Positions 44,589 to 54,739 of a stretch of DNA of 64,000 nt are shown here, piece by piece. The translations under genes were made by a program, and so were the position numbers. The stretch is from Isoetes taiwanensis (Eukaryota; Streptophyta; Lycopodiopsida; Isoetales; Isoetaceae): assembly GCA_021234155.1 (NCBI GenBank), contig JAJEKV010000172.1, positions 1 to 64,000 on the forward strand, read 5' to 3'. Position 1 is the first letter of the stretch, and every line of letters starts with the position of its first letter. Below the pieces are notes generated by a model. It worked only from the letters and a program-made list of their open reading frames with translations. It made no database searches and was not told the origin of the DNA.

Positions 44589-44685
44589 AATGGCAATCTA
44601 CTTGCCATCCCTGGGATGGAAACAGGGCGACGCGCGAGGCACGGAGCCCTGTTGACATCCCAGGGATGGCAAATAGCTTGCCATT
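44589..44685. repeat. Long hairpin, 40-nt arms and 17-nt loop
   Basis: The arms 44589-44628 and 44646-44685 pair at 36 of 40 positions, with a 15-bp perfect core (GCCATCCCTGGGATG with CATCCCAGGGATGGC) and an 8-bp inner stem (AACAGGGC with GCCCTGTT). It could be a small foldback element or a miRNA-precursor-like hairpin. The retroposon at 44688 inserted at its right end. Confidence 0.85.
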
Positions 44686-44687
44686 GC
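44671..44687. repeat. Left 17-bp target-site duplication
   Basis: AAATAGCTTGCCATTGC is repeated at 45864-45880, on both sides of the retroposon. Confidence 0.85.
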
Positions 44688-45863
44688 GATGGCCGTTAAC
44701 GCTTCTTGGCGCCTTCACGGCTAGGGCGGTGGTAGGGAAAGGGGCCGCCCCTAATCCTTGCTTTCGGCACTGCGGTGGTTTACTTCTTCCTCAAATTCAG
44801 GATCTGCTGCTAGCGTAAGGGTTTTTGGTGATCTAGTGTTTTCAGATTCTGCTTCAATGTGGCTGCGTTTTTCCGGTTTCTTGAAGCCTCTTCATGGCGG
44901 CCTCTCCAGCCCTCTCTAATTATCCACTAACGTGGATCTACTCTGATGCTTGCGGTTCTGGTAAGCACCGTGATTTTCCATAAATCATTCTTTCTTTATG
45001 GATGCACACCGAAATGGCGCAGATTGCCTGTAAGGTAGAGTAAAAAAGATGCAGGGCTTTGAGAGAAGATGTTTCAAATTTCCAGTTAATTAGCAGTTTT
45101 GATTCTTAATCCAGGTCTGTTATGCTAGAAGCCTTTCCCTTCCTCTTGCTCTTTCCTACTAGCGGAAAGGTGTAGAGTTGATTCTTGGAAAAGAAGAAGA
45201 AAAGATTAGCCTGACCCTTCAGATTTTTTGATGAGATAAGAACTGGTTTAGATTGCCGAGCTAGGGATTGGACTATTTGAGATCTTAGAGCTAGGGAATT
45301 TACGGCGGGATGAAGCTTATATATCTTGAGCCGGACTTTAGGGAGGAGTCTAGTAGCTGGGCTTTTGGGTCTAGTACAGGCTGACTGATTCACATCCCGA
45401 CAATGCAGATATCGATGGTTACATTCACGACAATGCGGCATCTTTCCGGTACATTCGGTGTTGATCAATCTGCGGGAATGGGTTATTTGGAGCTGTGTTA
45501 GCTTCTACGGGCAATGCACGGGAGATTGCTCATGATTTCTTCATGCCTTTTTCTGTTCATCTCTATTCTTGCAAGAGGTGGTTCATAGAACATTCAAGGT
45601 ATATTTGTAGCTTGAGGAAAATTTATATTTGTCTCTTGTAGTATTCCTCTGGTTTGGGAAGATGTTGATTCTCGATCTGTAGTACTAGCTAAAATTTGGA
45701 TGAAGAGGTTGAGAAAAAAATTATGAGTACCAAGTTTGGATATTATATTTGATCCATAAGGGATCCTCTCAGACTTCAAGATTATTTGATCCCTCGCGGG
45801 ATCTTTCTGATGTAATTCTTCCTATCTGAATATAAATTTATCTTTCCTTCAAAAAAAAAAAAA
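44688..45863 (+). mobile_element. 1.18 kb poly(A) retroposon of unknown family
   Basis: The insert starts GATGGCCGTTAACGC and ends CTTTCCTTC followed by an A run (45851 on); a 17-bp target duplication flanks it. A possible short frame starts at 44894 (MAASPALSNYPLTWIYSD) and meets GTAAGC. Other frames are broken. The 3' end (GATGTAATTC, ATCTGAATATAAATTTATC) resembles plant LINE 3' UTRs, so this may be an internally deleted or non-autonomous LINE derivative. I see no EN, RT or knuckle. Confidence 0.7.
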
Positions 45864-45880
45864 AAATAGCTTGCCATTGC
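45864..45880. repeat. Right 17-bp target-site duplication
   Basis: This second copy of AAATAGCTTGCCATTGC follows the A run; the exact start within the A run is ambiguous. Confidence 0.8.
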
Positions 45881-46022
45881 TGCGACATGAAGAGGTAGGT
45901 GCATTCCAGCCTGCCAGAATACAGGGTAAAAACTCGGAATGCAAAGTAAAGATCCAGAACAAGGTAAAGATCTAGAATGCGACTGTTAAGGGTGGAATCA
46001 CCTACCTGTTTTTTTATGTACT

Positions 46023-46184
46023 ACGTAATGCACGCTGGGAAAAGAAATGTTGGTACAGATAATTTTTGAGGCGGCTCCGCCCGGTATGGCGCAGACGCGC
46101 TGAGTCCGAAAGTGGGCGGCCGAGTCTGGCAGCGGCCGCCCGAAAAAATTAGACGCCGGAATCTTGACAGGCGTGCATTACGGG
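46023..46184. mobile_element. Palindromic element A, copy 1 (left arm decayed)
   Basis: The right arm (ACGCCGGAATCTTGACAGGC, GTGCATTACG) is intact. The left arm has diverged after ACGTAATGCACGC. Confidence 0.7.
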
Positions 46185-46957
46185 ACGTAATACACGGATG
46201 GTTCAAATTTCCACACAAATTTGTGACGCCTGGCACCTTCTTCTCCCTCTATCTTGCTCTGTTCCGACAAAGTCCTTGTGCCAAATCCTAAAATAGACAA
46301 GCCGGTGGTTCACAGAGTGGCCAAATCCGTCGCCCTTGACCCCAAGGAAGACAAAAAAAAAGAAACCAAAGTTCCTGTAGCAGAAATCGAATAGAAAATG
46401 ATAATGTTGAAGCTTCGGCAGATCTGGAGCAGAACAAGCAATTATACCATTAAAGCTTGGCCGATTTTTCTACCTGCAGGTATTGCTGAGGAAAGGCAAC
46501 TCACAGCGGCATAGTAGCTCTGTTCTTCATGCTCAAAAACTATTCTTCATGCTCTGTTCTTCATGTTCTTCATGCTCAACAGCGGCATAGTAGCTCTGTT
46601 CCTCGCTCAAAAGCTCTGTTCTTCATGCTATTATAAAAACTATGGCTTCAACTGACCTCTGCAAAAGGGTTGAGCCCTGTAACAACCTGACCTCTGTGTC
46701 ATATCCGGCCTCTGCTTCTTGGCCCTGTTTCTTGGCTGTGACGACGAAGCCAGAATAGCTCCTTGTTTTCTTGGCTATGGCGGCGATGTCGGAAGAGCTC
46801 CTTTTCCTTGACTATAGCTGAGCCCTGTTTCTTGGATGCCGTAGAAGGGCAAGAAGGCTGGGGGCTAAGCGGCGCCGCTCCAGAAGATGCGCCAAAATTT
46901 TCTGCCATATAAAATAAAAGGAATATACACGTAATTTGAACCATCCGTGTATTACGT
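46185..46957. mobile_element. TIR element B, copy 1 (773 bp)
   Basis: Perfect 25-bp terminal inverted repeats, starting ACGTAATACACGGATGG, lie at 46185-46209 and 46933-46957. The interior holds short direct repeats of TTCTTCATGCT and GCGGCATAGTAGCTCTGTTC (about 46510-46600). No transposase is present, so it is non-autonomous. Confidence 0.8.
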
Positions 46958-46960
46958 ACT

Positions 46961-47121
46961 ACGTAATGCACGCCTGGAAAAGATTCCGGCGTATAATTTT
47001 TCGAGGCGGCTCCGCCAGACGAGGCGGCGCACGAGCGGCGGAGCCGCGAGTGGGCCGCCGAGTCTGGCGGCGCCGCCGAGAAAAATTAGACGCCGGAATC
47101 TTGACAGGCGTGCATTACGGG
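46961..47121. mobile_element. Palindromic element A, copy 2 (near-perfect, 161 bp)
   Basis: The two halves are almost perfect reverse complements. ACGTAATGCACGCCTG, GATTCCGGCGT and TAATTTTTC are mirrored by the right half down to a GC-rich centre near 47041. It would form a hairpin of about 75 bp as RNA or single-stranded DNA. Confidence 0.85.
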
Positions 47122-47893
47122 ACGTAATACACGGATGGTTCAAATTTCCACACAAATTTGTGACGCCTGGCGCCTTCTTCTCCCTCTATCTTGCTCTGTT
47201 CCGACAAAGTCCTTGTGCCAAATCCTAAAATAGACAAGCCGGTGGTTCACAGAGTGGCCAAATCCGTCGCCCTTGACCCCAAGGAAGACAAAAAAAAAGA
47301 AACCAAAGTTCCTGTAGCAGAAATCGAATAGAAAATGATAATGTTGAAGCTTCGGCAGATCTGGAGCAGAACAAGCAATTATACCATTAAAGCTTGGCCG
47401 ATTTTTCTACCTGCAGGTATTGCTGAGGAAAGGCAACTCACAGCGGCATAGTAGCTCTGTTCTTCATGCTCAAAAACTATTCTTCATGCTCTGTTCTTCA
47501 TGTTCTTCATGCTCAACAGCGGCATAGTAGCTCTGTTCCTCGCTCAAAAGCTCTGTTCTTCATGCTATTATAAAAACTATGGCTTCAACTGACCTCTGCA
47601 AAAGGGTTGAGCCCTGTAACAACCTGACCTCTGTGTCATATCCGGCCTCTGCTTCTTGGCCCTGTTTCTTGGCTGTGACGACGAAGCCAGAATAGCTCCT
47701 TGTTTTCTTGGCTATGGCGGCGATGTCGGAAGAGCTCCTTTTCCTTGACTATAGCTGAGCCCTGTTTCTTGGATGCCGTAGAAGGGCAAGAAGGTGAGGG
47801 GGCTAAGCGGGGCGCTCTTAAGATGCGCCAAAATTTTCTGCCATATAAAATAAAAGGAATATACACGTAATTTGAACCATCCGTGTATTACGT
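47122..47893. mobile_element. TIR element B, copy 2 (772 bp)
   Basis: Same as copy 1 except for small changes near 47794-47820 (GGTGAGGGGGCTAAGCGGGG). Both 25-bp ends are intact. Confidence 0.8.
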
Positions 47894-47896
47894 ACT

Positions 47897-48053
47897 ACGT
47901 AATGCACGCCTGGAAAAGATTCCGGCGTATAATTTTTCGAGGCGGCTCCGCCAGACGAGGCGGCGCACGAGCGGCGGAGCCGCGAGTGGGCCGCCGAGTC
48001 TGGCGGCGCCGCCGAGAAAAATTAAACAGCGAATTTGACGGCGTGCGATCTGG
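47897..48053. mobile_element. Palindromic element A, copy 3 (right arm decayed)
   Basis: The left half equals copy 2. The right half is scrambled after GAGAAAAATTA (48015-48053), opposite to copy 1, where the left half is changed. Confidence 0.7.
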
Positions 48054-48826
48054 ACGTGTCTACCGGATGGTTCAAATTTCCACACAAATTTGTGACGCCT
48101 GGCGCCTTCTTCTCCCTCTATCTTGCTCTGTTCCGACAAAGTCCTTGTGCCAAATCCTAAAATAGACAAGCCGGTGGTTCACAGAGTGGCCAAATCCGTC
48201 GCCCTTGACCCCAAGGAAGACAAAAAAAAAGAAACCAAAGTTCCTGTAGCAGAAATCGAATAGAAAATGATAATGTTGAAGCTTCGGCAGATCTGGAGCA
48301 GAACAAGCAATTATACCATTAAAGCTTGGCCGATTTTTCTACCTGCAGGTATTGCTGAGGAAAGGCAACTCACAGCGGCATAGTAGCTCTGTTCTTCATG
48401 CTCAAAAACTATTCTTCATGCTCTGTTCTTCATGTTCTTCATGCTCAACAGCGGCATAGTAGCTCTGTTCCTCGCTCAAAAGCTCTGTTCTTCATGCTAT
48501 TATAAAAACTATGGCTTCAACTGACCTCTGCAAAAGGGTTGAGCCCTGTAACAACCTGACCTCTGTGTCATATCCGGCCTCTGCTTCTTGGCCCTGTTTC
48601 TTGGCTGTGACGACGAAGCCAGAATAGCTCCTTGTTTTCTTGGCTATGGCGGCGATGTCGGAAGAGCTCCTTTTCCTTGACTATAGCTGAGCCCTGTTTC
48701 TTGGATGCCGTAGAAGGGCAAGAAGGCTGGGGGCTAAGCGGCGCCGCTCCAGAAGATGCGCCAAAATTTTCTGCCATATAAAATAAAAGGAATATACACG
48801 TAATTTGAACCATCCGTGTATTACGT
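48054..48826. mobile_element. TIR element B, copy 3
   Basis: The left terminal repeat is altered (ACGTGTCTACCGGATGG); the right one is intact. The interior matches copy 1, including the CTGGGGGCTAAGCGGCGCC variant. Confidence 0.75.
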
Positions 48827-48829
48827 ACT

Positions 48830-49810
48830 TGGAAAATTTATAACAATACCTTTATATTTATACAAAATTATGAAACTACTCGTTTTAGAGGTAGTTTTGA
48901 TGAAAATGATCGTAACGTTTTTAGGATGATCCCAATAGAAATGCGTCTTTCAGACGCATTGTAAATGAGGATGAATCTTCTTAATAAAGCTAAAGTCATC
49001 TGATCTAAAATATTAAATTATAGCCTTTTAAATTATTTTCTTGTAGTTGTTGGTATTGTCTGGGTCATGCTTTGTCCTCCTTAACGAATACCGGTGGAGA
49101 ATTCTCTTGACTGTTGCAAGGAACTTTGAAGCATAGTTTTTTGTACGCTCAGTTTTTACAAGAGAATAATAACATTTCATGCTTGAATCCGATATTTTCA
49201 ACCAAGATCTAATGCTTAATCCTTTATTAGGGACTAGATTGTTTTTCAGTTGGTAAATACAACCTTGGTTTGTGGAGTTTCACATATGGGGCATAAGATG
49301 AGAATGGTGGATTCAGAATTTTGAGGCTACTAGAACCATGGTGATGCCAATTGAGAAATGAACCAAAAATAGTCAATAAAAGGAAGCTGCTTTTGTACGA
49401 CGATCATGCATTCTGCAAACTTTTTGTCTTTACAGGTATTGAAGTCCCTGTGTATTACGGATGTAAGAGATTCATCCTCCTCCTAATGCGGTCTCTTTCT
49501 CCTTGCAGATATACGCTTCATGATAAATCAAGATCGGGTGCAGGTGGTTATAAGATAAAATGTCTATAGAAGGCAAGTTCTGTATATGGAGTACGCTTGC
49601 TTAGTATGTTTTCTTTTCTTTTACGAGTTTGAACTTACAAGGCATTATCCCTTGTAGTATCATGTGACTAGAAATTGGTTTTTAAGCGTGATCAGCACTT
49701 TAAAAAGTATAACTATCATTTTGGAAGTTTATTATTTCTCTAAATTTCTATGTTCTTAATATTTATGTTATGTTGTTTGATGATCCGCTTTGTTTACATG
49801 CTTTATCAGC
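48830..49810. other. AT-rich stretch before an unidentified gene fragment
   Basis: A 72-codon plus frame at 49351-49569 ends YTLHDKSRSGAGGYKIKCL and may be an upstream exon of the fragment that follows. It follows CTTGCAG, a good acceptor. No family was recognised. Confidence 0.35.
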
Positions 49811-50428
49811 CAAACTATTGACATGCTTCAAGACAAAGTAGCAGATAGACCATAGGTTAACATTGGCAAGGCTGTATTTGCAAAGATGATGGACTCTACA
49901 TTTGAGCAGAAAATGCACTCCAGATTTGATCCATATGCCAACTCCACTAACTTTCTCATAGTGACATATTTGGCCGGGCCATCTCTTGGGGTCTCAAGCT
50001 GCATGAATGCTTTGATCCAGCTTAGGAGTCCAAAAGCCAAAAGTGTATGTAGTAAATCCCCCCCCCCCCTTTTTTTTTTAAATATTGCTATGTTTTGTTG
50101 ATCATTCTAGTTCATTTAATGCTAAGTATTTTCAAACAGCTTGTTGCAGCTTGCTTCTTTCTCTAGTCAATATGCAGTAATTGGAATCATGGTCCTGGAA
50201 AAGAAGCACCATATGTGGTGCCTTACAAGCACACATTTGAAGATTTTCTGAAGAAGATATCCAAGATGAAGAAACAGTTTGGAAGCTCCAACAAGAAATC
50301 CAAGGCAGAAACCAAGAAACGCAGTATCAGCAGCGATTCTTGGTTTTGGTATTGGAGAGGGCAGAATGTGGTCTGATGTAGATAAAATTGTTACAGACTT
50401 GGAGCTGTTGCAGAGTCGTGAACCCTGA
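49811..50428 (+). pseudogene. Unidentified plant gene, last exons, with stop and frameshift
   Basis: Two exon-like pieces are clear. The first (about 49811-50044) follows TTTATCAG and reads TIDMLQDKVADRP, a TAG stop, VNIGKAVFAKMMDSTFEQKM, HSRFDPYANSTNFLIVTYLA and GPSLGVSSCMNALIQLRSP, and ends before GTATGT. The second (50167-50428) follows CTCTAG and reads SNWNHGPGKEAPYVVPYKHT, FEDFLKKISKMKKQFGSSNK and a basic stretch. After a frame change near 50345 it gives GIGEGRMWSDVDKIVTDLEL and LQSREP, then TGA. The stop replaces one codon (TGG to TAG would fit). I do not recognise the family. The base pattern and intron borders argue for an unprocessed pseudogene. Confidence 0.6.
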
Positions 50429-51739
50429 ATACTTCTTTTGCCCTGATTTAATAAGTTCGTTATGTCACTTTCTTGTTGATCCATTTTTCACAACTCATTT
50501 ATGGAATAAATAATTCCAGTATTTTCATTCAGATTTGTGATTTATATTTGGATTCTCAATCTGTTTTGTTAATTAGTATTCTAGGTTTCTTCTTACATAA
50601 TATTTTTAGTAACACAGTAACATAGACCCGACGACACAATGCCAACCGTACAAACCAAAGAAAGAACTTGATAATGCTTCATGCAACCCAATATAAGACC
50701 TATACTCTACTATGTCGAGAGACAAAAATAATAAAATATGCCTACTCAAAGAATCCAGCACGATATCTTAAGAAATCTTCAAAAACTTCGAAGTCCGCCA
50801 TTAGGAGAGGATAAAAGATAAATGCAATTATGGAGCATACAACCCACGAAATTTCAATTTGAAGAGAACAAGAAATGTATAACTTTGGCGGTTTTGCAAC
50901 CCATGGAATACCCAATATCATCATTTATTAGAGATCAAACACGCCTATAAGGGGTCATAATAAAATGAATAGCATCGGACAAAAAGAGGGCATGAGGTGA
51001 ACACGATGTCAACGAAAAAAAAAAACTTGAATAGCATCATGCGGGGAGAGGACAAAAACTTCGGTTTGGGGCATGCAAACCTATGAAATTGCAATTCAAG
51101 AGAACACAAAGTGCAAAGGAGAGGGTAACACAAGCATCAAGTAGTATTTAAAAAAGCATACCAAGCACTACAAGTCTCCTGAAAAGTTTGCATCATGGAA
51201 CAAACATGCATTAGGGTGCATAACGAGTGCTCTCAAGAATTCAAGGTCACGGGTTCAAACCTGGCCAATATCGGTCTAGTAATGGGGACCTTAAAATCCA
51301 TTGCCCCGAGGTCACAGGTTCAAGTATGACCAACCGGTCCTGTGGTAGAGACCTTAAACCTGCCATATGTACTCGATAATCACATGCAAAGCAGCTCCTA
51401 GCATAAGGTATCGCGGCTAGGTAGTGGATTGGCTTCCATGTGATATGTAGAATGTGATGTAGCTACTGTACTCATGATGTGATGGTGAATAGACTAACGT
51501 CCTTCAATAGAAAAAAAGAATTCAAAGTCGGGATATTATTAAAAGGGACATCTGGATAAATCATACATACAATGGGGATATACAACATACAAGGCCCATG
51601 ATAAACCCGTCTCATTAGATACTAGAACAAACATACCTCTAAGTGGCTCAGTTGATCATTTACTATAACAAGCATGTATTTAAGGGTCAATGGTATCAAA
51701 TTGAAGTAACAATTTTGATTGATTGTGAAAACATGAAAT
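50429..51739. other. Intergenic with tRNA-like B-box motifs
   Basis: GGTCACGGGTTCAAACCTGG at 51246-51265 and AGGTCACAGGTTCAAG at about 51309-51324 are B-box-like and sit 64 bases apart. They look like SINE remnants. Nothing else was recognised. Confidence 0.4.
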
Positions 51740-51805
51740 TGAAGTATGATTTAAGCCACTTCACCCTCAGGCTATGGAGGGCAACCCTCCGTGCGCAGCA
51801 CCTTG
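51740..51805 (-). repeat. Double-hairpin repeat, copy 2 (inverted)
   Basis: This 66-bp match (two mismatches) to 25737-25802 is in opposite orientation. The 9-bp stem is weakened here to GGAGGG/CCCTCC by the CATAG variant. The outer second stem is absent because the similarity stops at TGAAG. It abuts the poly(A) (T run) of the L1-like LINE. Confidence 0.8.
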
Positions 51806-53110
51806 TTTTTTTTTTTTTTTGAAGGATAAAATTAATTTAATTAACTGAACTCAAAGTACAAAAGATGTGATGAAGGGGAACATTCGTCCAAGTAGACAAA
51901 CTCAGACCGGGCCTACTATCGCATCACCACACTTTACATCATTGCTCATGGGAGGAATACACCTTGACTATCCACAATGTAAAGCATTCTTTTCCAAATA
52001 GCTACTTTTAATTGTTCTTTCTGCTTGGATACATGATATGGCATGTACAATTTACATCTGACTTGTGGGATTAGCGCATCTGGTTGCATCTCTGCATTCA
52101 TAAAGACCTTCAAATGCCTTCTCTTCCAAATGATCCAAAGCATCCATGCCTTACACAACTGAAAAGATAGCTTGTTTACTTGTGGCTATCTAATTATATA
52201 TATGCCTAGAAGGACCTCTCGGCTATGTAGAGTGGAGTGGAGCTTGTACCCAATGCCAGATTGGCTGAATCTCCGGGCAAAGAAGCATGCAATGCTTCAC
52301 GGTCTCTGAGAGGAGGCCACACATTGAACACAAGCCACCGACTGAATTAGGAAGCGATGTACAATTTGGCATAAGAAGGTGCAAGTCTTCGAAGCACAAT
52401 TGGACTCCAAACCCACTTGCACATTTGACTCCAATCATCTTATAGGACTTGTAAAGCCCATCCATTTGAGGGGGGAGCTCATCATGAATAGCAAGAAGAT
52501 GATAGCATGAGTTGACAGCATCAATGTGCGGGTTATAGCGCCATACGGGTCCAATGTCTTGCTGGGAGAGAAGAGGAAGAATATTAGCCACTCAAGCCCA
52601 AATCGCCATGTCACAGAACAACTGCCAAGGCGTCAACTGATCGTCATAGTATCAATCTTCCAAACAGCAAACCTCATGTTGTGACCACCTCAGCTGAATC
52701 TGTGGATCAAATATCTGAGGCCAATATGGATGACATCGTAGTTGGGGCAAGCGAGATCCACGATGGTGGCACAGACAATTGAATATACGCTGAGGCATCA
52801 ATTTCAAACAATGGGTAAACATTCTTCCAAACTCTTAGAAGGCCTTTAAGAAAAGGAGAGGCATGGATATAGGGTTTGATCTCAACAAATAGTGCCCACA
52901 GTAGACACACAAGAACTATCAGCTTATGAAACATAATGGAGTGAGACAGAGATTGATATAGCAGGTGCATCTTTGGAGAGTCAATCTCATTCTTAAGAAC
53001 TTTCCAGATGAACTTGAAGATCACTGTGAAGAGAGAGGTCTAAGATTCTGAGTCCATCTATGGCCTTAGGATGCACACACTTCCACCAAGAAACTTTCCC
53101 CTCCTCCCCC
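51806..53110 (-). mobile_element. L1-like LINE, 3' part
   Basis: Reading minus from 53110: KVSWWKCVHPKAIDGLRILD and LSLHSDLQ (the block after the RT core), then WKVLKNEIDSPKMHLLYQSL. Later come GGLCSMCGLLSETVKHCMLL then CPEIQPIWHW (zf-RVT knuckle), and MLWIIWKRRHLKVFMNAEMQ (the terminal block). The tail is poly(A) (T run 51806-51820). The block continues at 54740-56340; the two parts are separated by a plus-strand LINE. Confidence 0.75.
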
Positions 53111-53114
53111 AGAG

Positions 53115-54738
53115 CTACATGTCCCATAGGATTTGCAGAATGCCATCTACCGGCTCTATGACAGAATATATGACACTTTGCCTGCGTCAGACCACCGGGT
53201 GAACAGCACCATAAGTGTTAAACAGGGATGCCCGTTATCTCCAACGCATTTTGGACTCTATATTGACAAGTTGGAGACCTAGATGCAAGAACATGGAGGT
53301 GGTGGACCCTAGATTTGCCGTGAGGCATATACAAGAAAAAAGCATTTGCTCTATGCAGACGATCTGGGCTTATTATCCCATACAACTAGGAGTATGCAGG
53401 AACATTTGGATGCTCTCGATCAATTACGTGACATAGCGGGAATGAGGGCAACCACTGAGAAAACCAAAAGGCATTGCCAATCCTGTATGCGCAGCATGAT
53501 ATCCCAGACTTCTATTACAGAGGATAAAGGATGGAAGTTGTAAGGACCTTTAAGTATCTGGGAATTGATTTCTCTGCTAACATGCTATGGGATGACTGTG
53601 TAGAAAGCAGGGTGTGTAGGGATGGAAAGCCCCCGTATGCAATGAGAATAAATTTGGATCTGCGATTGGAGCACATAAGCACACACTGTTAGAGCACTTG
53701 TGGAACCCGGTATTCTTTGTATGGGTTAGAGGTCTGGGGGCCAGCAGTTAGTAAGGGTACTTGGGATAAGCTAGAGAGGGTACAGAAGGCTTTCTTGACA
53801 TACGACCTAGGCGTCAAGGACACGGTGCCTTATCCGATTTTCTTTGTATGCGGCCCGGCTTTTGGCCCTGATTGACGATACGCTATCGCGCGCAGCACCT
53901 TGGCGTATTTCCATAAGGTTGACAAAATGGATGCACAACGTCTTCCTCCCCAGGCTCTGTTATTGGCACAAGGGCCACAACGTCTGAAGAGAGTGTGGCA
54001 GGAGCATTGTAGGGGATGGTATAGACTATCAACACATTATGGATATGTCGTATATCGCGGAGCAGGAGCTGCATTTGAATGAACACTTTGCTGCCTCTCT
54101 GTGGGATGTGCCCACACTTGCAAAGCCCAAAACAGAGCACTACCACACGCAGGTCAATCCGTCGCTTGAACACGCCCCCCACCAGTATCTGAAGGCACAC
54201 ATCTCTACCAAGAAACGGAGAGCTATAGCTGCAATAAGGACAGGTTCCCACCATCTCAGAATTGGGACAGGCCGCTGGGGTACGGATGGAGGGCAGGGAA
54301 TCCCCCGGCATGAGAGAGTATGCCAGTGCTGTCACATGCAGATTGTAGAAGATGAACACCATGCTCTACAGGAATGCCCAGCATATGCACACATCTGAGC
54401 ACCTCATGCCGATCTCAGATGCTCGAGATAGCAATTCATCAATTGCTGACTTCACCAATGGTGGCACGTCTCGCGTCCTCGCAAGTCTCCACCGTCAGGG
54501 AGTCCCTCACAGCACAGGGAATTTGAGCGCCCAGATAGGGCCTCTCAACGCCTACTACAAGGGTTTTTCCTCCCACATGGGGGGTTTTTTCATCCCAGTA
54601 GTAGAGACACATTGTACAGGATTTCTGTTGTTTTCTTTTGTGTTTGGAAACTTTCCACTACATTGTATCACCGTCTCATAGGCCAGTTGGCCTCCGTGGA
54701 TGTTAAAATATACTTCCTTCCTTCCTTCCTTCCTTCCT
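53115..54738 (+). mobile_element. LINE with TTCC tail inserted into the L1-like LINE
   Basis: A 5'-truncated member of the microsatellite-tailed LINE family. It starts at RT motif B (AIYRLYDRIYDTL, ISVKQGCPLSPTHFGLYID) and reads LLYADDLGLLSHTTRSMQEH for motif C (about 53346-53405). Then come WDKLERVQKAFLTYDLGVKD, LAQGPQRLKRVWQEHCRGW, HLRIGTGRWG and VCQCCHMQIVEDEHHALQEC with PAYAHI. The 3' UTR ends TCATAGGCCAGTTGGCCTCC and GTGGATGTTAAAA, followed by about five TTCC units. Stops and frame breaks are frequent. About 7 bp (GGGGAGG on the minus strand) may be the target duplication. Confidence 0.8.
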
Positions 54739-54739
54739 C

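Larger units (their letters stand above)
46018..48829. repeat. Three-copy tandem array of a ~935-bp composite foldback unit
   Basis: The units start at 46018, 46956 and 47892, and the array ends at 48829 (periods 938, 936, 933). Each unit is a ~160-bp palindrome followed by a ~773-bp segment with 25-bp terminal inverted repeats. GTACT stands at every junction and at both outer borders. The long segments are nearly identical; the palindromes differ more. A minus-strand open frame of about 80 codons recurs in each unit (about 46699, 47636, 48568) and includes a repeated KELF(R/W)(H/L)RRHSQE block. It may be only a by-product of the repeat. Confidence 0.9.

Noticed and set aside
44589-44720. Helitron 3' terminus (hairpin followed by CTRR) closing the captured gene cluster.
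   Set aside because: The hairpin is much longer than Helitron ends and no CTAG or CTRR follows at 8-15 bases; the first CTAG is at about 44720, inside the later retroposon.
51793-53902. GCGCAGCACCTTG at 51793-51805 and again at 53890-53902, as a possible target duplication of the LINE between them.
   Set aside because: The right copy lies inside coding sequence of the plus-strand LINE, not at an element end, and the left one belongs to the double-hairpin repeat also seen at 25737.
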